A DNA stretch of 64,000 nucleotides from Doryteuthis pealeii (taxonomy: Eukaryota > Mollusca > Cephalopoda > Myopsida > Loliginidae), in NCBI GenBank assembly GCA_023376005.1, contig CM042157.1:51293193-51357192 (forward strand). The letters are read 5' to 3'. How positions within the stretch are numbered: the first letter of the stretch is position 1; each line of letters opens with the position of its first letter. Below are positions 13,301-24,845 of the stretch, one piece after another. Both the position numbers and the translations under genes were made by a program. Under the pieces are notes generated by a model, which was not told the origin of the DNA, ran no database searches, and was given only the letters and a program-made list of their open reading frames with translations.

Positions 13301-14983
13301 AGGCTCAGTGCTGTTTACACAGAGCTGAATTTGGCTTCAGCACTTTATTGTTTTTCCATCCGCTGTTAGCACCCTAGCCTGTCCGAGCCTCCAGGCACGG
13401 CACACAAATCTGGTGACCAACGTCTGCGTACATCCAGTGTCTACTAGGGCTATACATTTGCTCCCGTTAACATGTATGTCAACTGTTGGCAACGCCTCAT
13501 TTCTCCTTTCCCTGGGGAGCAAGCTGACGCTGATTACTCCGAAGCAATGTGTCCAGTCTTCTTACACCGGAAACATCGAATCATCCATGGTCGTTCAGGG
13601 GCTGTGCCTGAGCGTCCTAGCAAGCAATCTCTGGACAAATGGTTGGGACCAGAGTACTTGTAACAAACAATTTTGTTCTTCCGGGTCCCAGCTGGCACGG
13701 GAGCAGGTTGAGCGGCGGCAACGATCTCTTCGGGCTGTTCAGCGTCGGCCATAATGGCCCGCACCCAGTCCGCAAGTTCACCCATTGTCATATCGTCCAT
13801 GCGCGATGACGCTCGCAGCAACCGACGTACATGCTGTGGCAGTCTAGCAACAAAAGCACAGATCATTCGACGCTCCCCGACAAGCTGATCCAGTCGCTGC
13901 AAGTCCGACAAATACTCATTTACTGTCTCCTCGGGTCAAAGTCGCCGCGCCACGAATTGATCACATGCACTGAACGAATCAGGGGCATAGGCGGCTATAA
14001 GAGCCTGCTTTATGCGTTGAAAATCGGCCTTATCTTCCTTATTCAATTGCTGGTACACAGTGAGGGCACCACCTCGCAGGTGTAACGGTAATATCAGCTC
14101 GACATCCGTTCTCCCACAAAGTTCACAGATCATTTGAAGGCGCTGAATCCATTCGATGACGGGTTCGTCGGAAGGAGACCCACCAAACTCCGGGATTAAC
14201 CTATAGTCAAACATTCTGTCCATGTTTTTCCGAATTTTGCCGAAATAGCTTCAGAATTGTAAGTTTTAAATAAAACTGAAACTTGTTTACCAGCTTGTCT
14301 TTCTCTTTCTCTTTCTCTTTCTCTTCTTTTTTAAGCTCACAGAATGTAATGACGAAAGGGAAAGCATGTGTACTGTTAACCTTATTTATTAACATGAAAC
14401 AACAACAGTCGATACAACAAGAACTTTGAGACAGTACTCACAGTTCAGTTGTTACTCTCTCATTGAGGGAAAAGTTCATTCAGTCACAAGGGACTGAGAC
14501 AAGAGCTCGTTTCTATGAGGCTCGCACGTTCATACCAAATCCGAGACAACATTTTTCATTTCTGCCTCATCACGTCGCAAGGGACACTAACTCTCTTTCC
14601 TGCCTGTTCTCACAGGAGAGTTCAGGTCCCTACAGCACTATGGAAGTCACCCACAACTCCCCGCAAAAAGTCCATTCCCCCCCTCCAACCTCTCGTCACC
14701 TCTTACTCAGAGTGGGCATAATGGCGTACCACATTCCTTTGCCTGCCAGGGACGATTTCGCAGGCCAGGTATGTAAAACGCTTTGAGTCAGATAAGTTTG
14801 ACTCGTTACTACAGTAATCTAGTGTAAAATAAAACCAATGACTTTCTACAAAGTAAATTTTCTTGTTTTTTGTTGGAAAATTTTCTCTCCTCAAATCAAT
14901 GTTGTATGAAAATTCAGTATATCGTGATTCTTAACCAAACCAAAGTTTTTTGTCCCTCAATGAGGAACTCCTTCTCTATCATA

Positions 14984-15043
<60 letters not shown>

Positions 15044-18000
15044 TAGGTGACTTGATCCCAAAGCAAATAATGTAATAATATATTGATAGTTATTTAATGA
15101 CAAGGAAAGTGGATGAGTTGGAATACAATAATGAAATTTGGAAAAATAAGGTAAAAGATGGTTGGTTGATAAAATTTGCCAGGATGCATCCAAAACAATC
15201 AGCCAAATAAAAAAAAAAAGAAGATAATCTAACAATGCATAAAATCAATCTGGTTAGAAAGGCCATGCCCAAAATATGAAAAGTAGACCAACACACACCC
15301 TAAATAGAAAATAACCAAAATTTATATGACAATAACCAAGATGGCATCTCACACACAGAGTTGTGCTGTGGTAGTAAAAAAAAAAGCAGCTGAGATTCAT
15401 TCACAAGTTTTGTGTTGTCAACAATGATGAAATAACCCTGAATATATCACTGGATAATGTTTATTGTTCAGTCAAGATAGAAAAAACAAAACAAAAAAAC
15501 ACTTAAATAAATATGCCATAGCTTAAGTTACTTGAAATCAAAAAGGTTGTTCAACTGTGAGTAATGCTCTGACATTAAAACCACTTTTATTTCAATACAG
15601 CTTATACAGTCTTATACAGCAGACCTAAATATTCTGCCCCATAAAAATGTCACCCACAGCTACTGGAATGTATCTTTGGTAAGCAGTCAAAATTTGATAC
15701 TTAGCTTATCCACCCTATTTGCATGGTATTGTGCCTTCAGTTTACTTTTATTCTTGTTTTTACAGGATAGGTTTGATAAAAAAGAAAAAAATGAATTCCT
15801 TGGTTGACTGCAAAAAGTACTTAAACTAATTCTTTGCTGATAAAGATAGAATATTTGGGAGAATGGAATTATGAATTTTTCTGAAAGATGGCAGAAGTTT
15901 GTTTGAAATATATCTGTACACTTAGGAGGGCATTGAGTGGCATTGTCAATTATGTTATGACTGTTTCATTAGGAATTTTGTAGATCTTGATTTCTGTGCA
16001 CTGGATTCATAGAACAAAAACATAGTAGAACAGAAATGGTGCATTATTCTCTTCAGTCATGATAGAAAAATGTTGATTTAATTGAGCAAACTTTTAATGT
16101 TAGCTAATATGTTTACCCCTAGTGATTAGTTAAGGTTTGTTTAGGGTCAAGGGTAACATTTAGGGTTAAAGGTAACATGAGAATCTGCTTGTGTCAGATA
16201 GTGCCTGAATGTAATAAAGTGATTGTAGTTACAAGTTTAATATTTATATGAAAAAGAAATGGTAAGAAAAAGAAAAAGTAAAGAAAGCTAAAGAAAAATG
16301 AATGAGCATTTCTTCTGGAAAGGAAATATCTATTACTCTCACTAAGCCATGAATTTTCATCATGGGGATTTTGATGCAGGTCTGGACATGGTTGTATGGA
16401 AAATTAAAGTCTGGTCATGCAGTTAGTCACTCTCTTGATGCGATTGATGAGGAAAAGTAAAAAGCTGGTACAATTTGATCACTAGGGTCAGAGTTTTTAG
16501 TATAAATGTGAAGACATCAAAGTGTCTTAAGGACTCCAACCTTTGATATTGAATTCAGTTGTCTTTCTCCTAGATGGTATGCCCACTAATGCTAGATACT
16601 CCAGTTTTCTCTAATATTTTACCTAACGCTGGAGAAAGAAGAAATGAATTCATACCTTTCATCTGATTATAACAGCTGAAAATGATTACATCATCAGGTT
16701 GGTTACACTACTAAAATAATTCAAGGTAATTTTTTGTTGAAAATACCACAACCATTTTCACTATAGAATGTCATAAGCATAAGCATCTGTCTTAGATACA
16801 GGGAAAAGTTGATTTTTTTCCTTTTTGGTGAAAAGATCTTTTCTAAAAAAAAAAAAATGAAGTCTTAGGTGCGGCCATTCAGAAAACACTGCAGGTAACG
16901 TGTATCCTGTAGGCTGTAGTTTGCTCATGATTGATATACATATATATATGGTTACGAAATATTACTGAAAAATAAAAAAAAATGTATTGTTGAAATTAAC
17001 AATTATGATATGTTTCACCTATATAATTCCATCAGAAATTGATTTTAAAATCATAATGGAATTTGTTGATGCAAATCAATATGGAAACCAATTGCTGAGA
17101 AATTTTTGAATTCTAAATCTAAGAATTATTTGAAAATCTGTTTTGTGTGTAGTATTATTACTATAGAGGAATATAAGTATTATTACTATGAGATATTATT
17201 GAAAATAATAATATAGTTTATGACTCATTAATAATACTATAGAATATAACTGAAGATTATTATTGAAGATGTTCAATAATTGTAGTCATTCATTTTCCTT
17301 TTTTAGAATTTTATAAGGTTGGTAAATATTTGCTGCCTGACACAGTTATTAGCTGAATTTTGATCTGAATATTTTAGTGCATAATGTTTTATCTATGCCA
17401 TAAATGGAAAAAAATTAGATTAAATTAATTGAAAAGGAATGAGACTATGTTGAAAATAAATATTTTGTTTTATGAAATAAATGCTCTTTCTATTTTTTAG
17501 ACTAAACAAATATTGATGTATCTACTTGTAAATTTATTACATAATGGATAGGCATAGCCTATCATTTTTAACAAGTAGTGTAGGGTAGTTTAAAATAATG
17601 GTAAACTGGAAAAATACAGTACCGGAATCTTATAGTTTGATTGACACCTAGTGTCCCCTATAGTTCATCTGAAATGGGGTTCTTATTAGTTTAGAGAGTC
17701 ATGTGATCAGGCAATGCTAGGAAAATAGAATTAGAAGTTAGTTGAGTTGAGTCCATTTGGGCGAGACTTTGTTTTTCTATCTCTGGTCCCCCCATATGCA
17801 TGCAGATTAAGAATGCATTGGGTGAAAAGGTATTCAGGGGAATAAAATTGTGTGTAGACATGAAAATGTCTCCATGTTGTTCCTGAAAATAACAGCAAAA
17901 TGGAAGGCCAAGGGACAAGGAGCAGATGGAGAGAGAAAGCAGATATCTGACTTGAGAGAAGTAGAAACCTTGATATGACCTGAAGAATAGACACCCAATG

Positions 18001-20214
18001 GAAGATAGAAGAACTACTCACCTCTGTAGAGTTCCAGGTGCTGAATGGGGTGCATTTCCACGCACTCTACCATGGCGTTGCCTTCGTTTCTGGTTAGCTA
18101 AAGACATAGACCCACTCCTAATGTTAATTGGTGTATCACGGTTGTCTGAGAGCTGACGAAGGCTGAGTGAAGCCTGTCGGATTGAACTGTACTGGATCAA
18201 CTCAGATCTGAATGAAGGAAGAAAAATAAAAGAAAGATTAAAAAGACATTTGAAATTGAAGAATTGGATAAAATGAAGGAATAAAAATAAGGAGTAAATT
18301 GAAAAGTATTTCCACCTTTGTCCCACAATAGTTGTTATATTTACATGAACATTTTATAAACATTTCAACAACAATTGAGCAGAGATTATAAGAAATTGTA
18401 AAAAATACAATAAAGTTCTTATTTGTCTGAATTTTTCAGATGAAGCTTGATAATTTGTATTAGATTTATTTGGCCGTTGTTCTCATCTATATTATTATAT
18501 ACACAACATTTCAGCCAGTGCTCCCCAGCCTTCTTCAGGTGTTTCTTGTTGAACTTAGGAAGCCTCCTGACAAACTTGGGAGCCTTCATGTCAGAATTGG
18601 GAGCCTTCGGGGAACTTTGAACTGTTCCCTTTATCTAATCCATTGGGATAGATATTTCTCCTTTTCTTAACCATGACTGGGTACAAGTGTAAAACTATGT
18701 TAAGTATTCTATGTTATTATCACCCATAGTCAAGATTGAATCTGTAACCTCCAGATGATTATCACTTAGAACTGTATTAACTCAACTCCTTTATCCATTA
18801 TGCCATGTGTTCTACAAGATAATTCAGAGTGAGTTTTTGAAACCTATAAACCTTATACTTTTTATCTAAAATTTACACATTATGCATGATTTTGTTGACC
18901 TTATTGACTACAGGTCAAAAGAAAATTAGAGGGCACATTAACTAAAACATTAAAGATGAGGACAGCAGTTCAAAAAATCTAAATAATAAATAGATGAAAT
19001 TGTTATTGCAAAAATCCCTGAAACAACATTAGTTGGGAATTATTTTGCTTAATTTGATTAGTTTCACATTTTCTTTTTCTGATCAATTCACTTTTATAAT
19101 TAACAGTTGTAATTTGCAATACTCACAAATGTTCGTTTAAAACATTAGTTTTTCAGAGATTGTGTATTCTTCTTTACACACAGTGTAACTTCTGAATACC
19201 ATGGGTAGGATTTATTTAACAAATACATAAAAACTCTCATTCATGTTATATATACAGTCAGACATTTCCCAAAATAATACCGCCACTGTTCTTCTTCAAG
19301 GAAGGTTTTGGCATTAGATTACCCACAAATCTTGATATGCTATTTAACAAAGAAACCCCATTAAGCAGTCAGACACGAAATATAAGTATTACTAGGAAAT
19401 AAATGGCTGACTTAACTTCTCTGGAACTTTTAACTTTGGAACAGATAAAACAAATATAATTTTAATTCAAAAAGTTGGTAATTTAATATTTATCTTCAAA
19501 TAAAAATCTTATACAAAATATTCCTTTCAGAGGCAGGTATAAAAACTACTGAAAGTAAATAATTGAAAATCTAAATGAAAGTAAATATAATCGAGGTGTA
19601 TATATTCAATTATAAGAATAAACTTTGAACATTCAATGCTATATAATTGAATTGAATGCTATAAATGTTTTGACATTTTTCAACACATATCCTGCAGTTT
19701 TTTAATAGATACTAATCCTATTTTTTTATCTGAGCATAAATATTTTTTAAAGAATAAGATTTTGTTGAGTGAAGTTATTTATTAAGCACATCAGGCAGTT
19801 GTGAAATTATTTTTATGTGATTCAGAAAATTATGTATCCAAGAAGAGAAATGGTATATCTAAGAAAATGGATATTCAAGTATTCTTATCTAATACAAATA
19901 ATTTACAAACATATCTATTTCATCCATAGATTCTTATTATGTATAAACATTTATTCACTTCATCTATCATAATTTTCTTGAGGTCCCCTTAACAGAAACT
20001 ACTACTCGGGGTCTGAGTAGACCCATGAATAATTGGAGCCTTACTACTAGATGCAGCTTTAGTCTCCCTCTTTTTTGAGAGAGGGGTAAGACCTCTGCAA
20101 AGGATACTGTTAGTCTATTCTAAGTTCCACCAACAGTGTATGAATGTGTGTTGAAATATCTATATCTATATCTATCTGTCTATCTATATCTATATCTATA
20201 TCTATATCTATATA

Positions 20215-20282
<68 letters not shown>

Positions 20283-21438
20283 ATACTACATTCAGGGCTG
20301 GCATGTATTACCTAAAAACCTCCCATCCAGCTTGAGGGCCTTCAAAAGGGTGGGTTTCATATATTTTCTATGAATATTTCTTGATGAAAATTTATGTGTA
20401 GTAGAGTGGAAGCCCTGTATTATATATTTGGGGGCGAGGGGATGAGATCCTCTACGTTCATTTTCAGAGTAACAAATATTTAAAAGTACAAATTATCTCC
20501 CCTGTTTCTTAATGTTCAGTTTGATGAAGAATAAATTCAAATGAATGAATATACAAAGGAATAAAGATTAAATTACAAAACAGAGATCATTTAATAACCT
20601 ATAAACGATAAATAAATAAATATGCAGAAGAAAATTTAAGAAAGGATATTAAAGAAATTAATTAAGAAATTAAGAAAGGATATTAAAAAACAGGTTTTGC
20701 AACATTTGACTCTATACAAAGGGAAAAAAATGCAGAGTTTAGCTAAATTTAATATATTCATTGAATATATATTCATTCCGAGTGCAATTCATTTTCATCA
20801 AGAAAATTATGATAGATGAAGTGAATAAATGTTTATACATAATAAGAATAAGTAAAACTTTGTGGTCAAATTAAATGCAAGAACAAATGTTTATATGTTA
20901 GTTGTGAAAATTTTGAATTCCAACAGATGTGGAAAAAATCTTCATACAAAAATCTGCCAGAATATTTTTGAAAAAATAATTGAATTATTAAACTTATGTA
21001 ATGAAAAGTTGAAGTTTGATTGAATATTAAGAAAAAATTTATTGAATTTTATTTTATCATTGAAGTTGACTTATTCTTTGTAATGTTGAAAAGTTGAATA
21101 ATTAAGATTTATTTTTCAGTTTTTATCGCTAATGTACAAATTTAGTTTTAAGCATCAGAAAAATGTCAGTAAAGTTTGTTTAAAATTCTAATTCAGCCTG
21201 TTGTAATATGGTTTAAACATCTATAATTTAGTAGATTAATGCCTTTGTATCTAAATTTTGGTCTGCAAAAAACTGTGATATACAGGTGTTAAAAATGTAT
21301 ATAAAAGTGTTAAATTTTTATAGTTAGTCCATATTTTAATAATCTATAAAAAAATAAATCATCAACAATTAACTGCTGCAACTTTGAGAGATTTTTTAAA
21401 AACTCAAAAGCAGGAATTTAGTAAGTACAGATGCTCTG

Positions 21439-21490
<52 letters not shown>

Positions 21491-24400
21491 AGAATTTTCC
21501 TTTGGGCATTCACTGTATGACTGCTAAAATGTATCTTAACTGGTTGAAGTCATTTTGGATAATTATCCTGGGTCACCTGGAAGATGTTGGAAAATGTTGG
21601 AAGACTTGAAAGTGTCTGACATTGGATGATCCCTATGATTCCAGACAAATAACATTACTGGGGATGTGCCCTGATGCATTGGAAAATGTATCTTATTATC
21701 ATTCTATTAAAAGAAAAGCTGTGAATGGTTTTATGAAGTCTTTTATTTTTATCATTTGATATTATCTCCCTCAGTCTGAAATATGAAGTGCTCAGTCTGA
21801 AATATCAACCTTATGAATTAAATGGGCTTAATAGTTATTCTTAAACTGTTTAATCCATTTAAAACCTTTTTTTTTGTCTTGGAGATTTTGTTTAGGACAA
21901 CAAACTTTTGACACTTGAAATAAAAGATATTAAAAAAAATGTCTGAAACTTACTCTGATGTTTGACAAATTCTCTTCTCCCTGAAAGATTAAAAAATAAT
22001 AATCAGTTAGAAATAAAAACATATAAACATTGATTTCAAATTAATGGAATCATAATTGAGTTATTTATGCTTTCATAAAACCAGGTCTTTTTTTTAACTA
22101 CATTTTAGGCTATGGACTTATTGATCAACCCTGGTATGCATATAAACATATTTGTGATATTTGTTTATATGTATATGCATGTGTGCTTGAATGTGTTGTG
22201 CACCCATAAATTTTTTTAATAAAATGTTAACTTTCTTCTAAACCATACTTTTATTATTTTTTGTGGAATTTGTCTGAATTTTTTAGATGAGTCTTGATAA
22301 TTTGTATTATTTGGATTTTTTGGACTGTTGTCTTCATCTTTATTGTCATATACACAACATTTGGGCTGATGTGCCCTCCAGCCTTCTTCAGGTGTTTCTT
22401 GTTGAACTCCGAAACCTTATTGTTGAATTTGGAAGCCTTCATGTCGTAATCGGGGCACATCAGTTGAAATGTTGTGTATAAAACAATAAAGATGAGGAGA
22501 ACAGTCTGAAAAATCCAAATGATACAAATTTTTTGTGGAACATTATACAAAAGATATTTCATTATTTCTAGTAGAAGATTATAAAATCAAAACGGATATC
22601 ATTATATATTAATCATTACCAAACTCTATAGAATGTAACCAAAGATATTTTGCAAGCCTTTTCCTGCATCAAAATCTTTCATGTATCAAACTTTAAACAT
22701 TGAGAAAACTTCAGCAAATGGAATGTTTTACAATCATCATTGTGAAAAGTTATTTTTAGTTATAAATTCACAGAAAATGAACATTTTATCTAATGCTTTA
22801 AGTCACATTTAAAGCACAGCTACCCATTTGATCACCAAATTTAAGCAGTAACAAACCTGTAAAAATCTCTCTGAAAATTGAAAACTCTTTTCTTATTTTC
22901 ACATTATTTTTGATATGGTGCAAGACATTTCAGCCTTTCTCTCATAAACTAAAATGCTACAAAAAAAAAAAAAAAAAATAAAATGATTACAAGAAATTAA
23001 TCTACTATGATGTTGTATAATTCTTTTTTTTAAATTTTTTTATAAGAGATTCAATGAATCTCAAAACCATATTTATTCTATCCAAACTTGTAGGAGTAGG
23101 TAATAAATTTGGAGTGTTTTTCACCATTGAACAGGTCTCTATCAAAGATGAAAATATGAGATGCTGTAAGTATTATCATTGTCATTAGTGGACTAAATTC
23201 AAATTCTCTTTGTTACAAATATCCTTGCAAAAGGCATGGATCCACTTTTCCCTGTACATAATTCCCATTATCAAATATTTTGACAAATGTCTCATAATTA
23301 GCATGTTGTGTTAGCTAACCTAGAAAAAGTACAGTCAATACTGTATAAGTAAGTACCACCAGTTTGATATATTTGGAGGGAAGATGGACAATGCTAAACA
23401 ACTGAATATGTTTGATATATTTGGAGGAAGATGGACAATGCTAAACAACTGAATATGTTTTGATATATTTGGAGGGAAGATGGACAATGCTAAACAACTG
23501 AATATGTTTGATATATTTGGAGGGAAGATGGACAATGCTAAACAACTGAATATGTTTGATATATTTGAGGGAAGATGGACAATGCTAAACAACTGAATAT
23601 GTTTGATATATTTGAAGGGAAGATGGACAATGCTAAACAACTGAATATGTTTGATATATTTGGAGGGAAGATGGACAATGCTAAACAACTGAATATGTTT
23701 GATATATTTGGAGGGAAGATGGACAATGCTAAACAACTGAATATGTTTGATATAAAATCAAGTGCAACATGGTATTCTGCTTTTGCATTTAAATAAAAGA
23801 TTCTTGACTGGGTTTCATTTCAGAAATTTGAATATCACTAGAAATTATGATGAAAGAATTCGATACTCGTAAAAACGAATAATTAACAATGCTTTGTATA
23901 AGAAATTTAAATAGTATTAAAATGATTAATACAAATAAAAAGGGACAAAAGATATGAAACTATTGAACAAACTCCTTTAAAAATGTTTTGATTTTTACTT
24001 TTAATCAAACTTTCATAAAAGTTCTTTCCTTTCAAATAATACATTAGCAAAACTGGTTATAAATTGAATATCATAAATTTTCACTAGATTTCTAATGATT
24101 TGCAAAATTAAGAATGTTAAGAAGTAGGATTTCTTCATCTATTTTTATTTATTTATTACTTACTTATTTATCTTTATACTTTTGCCATCTTAAAAGATTT
24201 TATGAAAGGCAATAAAAATGAAAAGAAAAAAACAAAACAGGTTTTGCAGAAAAAAATGCAGAATTTATCAAATTGAACATTTCTTCAGGAATTACTAGCT
24301 GCAGTACCTGGTTAGACCCAAGAAAGGTGGGGTTATTTGCTGTTCCCAGAGTGGAGTTCACCTAAAAATGCCAATGAAACTGGGTACCCATACTGGATTT

Positions 24401-24793
24401 TCAATAGCAACCACTGCTAAGTATGTTTATGGCAGATCAATCTTTGTGTGGATTTATCAATAGCTGTTTAGGTCATCAGTCCTTCTTCCATTCAACTTTC
24501 TTCATTCAGAGTGAATAAGAAGTTTAAGCTTGAAGAGTATTGAACTTATTCTACAAACCTATGTACAAGAATAGCAAACTTACTGCCTTAGTGATCAAGA
24601 AAAAAAACAAAACACAGAACAATCATGGAAGTCATCGCAATTATTGAAGAAATTATAACTGAGTGAATATAGTTAGGTAACTGTTCAAGCACCCTGTATA
24701 TCACCATTTGTAAAACCCTTCAAATGACTGAAGCAATTCAATAAAAACAGCCTGTAGACATCTATAGTAGACATAATATGAGACGAAAACAAC

Positions 24794-24845
<52 letters not shown>

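Noticed and set aside
16140..16190. Telomere-like TAGGGTCAAGGGTAAC/TTAGGGTTAAAGG
   Set aside because: Only one or two loose units; no array.
23335..23736. 133-codon minus-strand repeat ORF (FSIVHLP units)
   Set aside because: Antisense reading of the 48-bp minisatellite; frame is open by repetition only.
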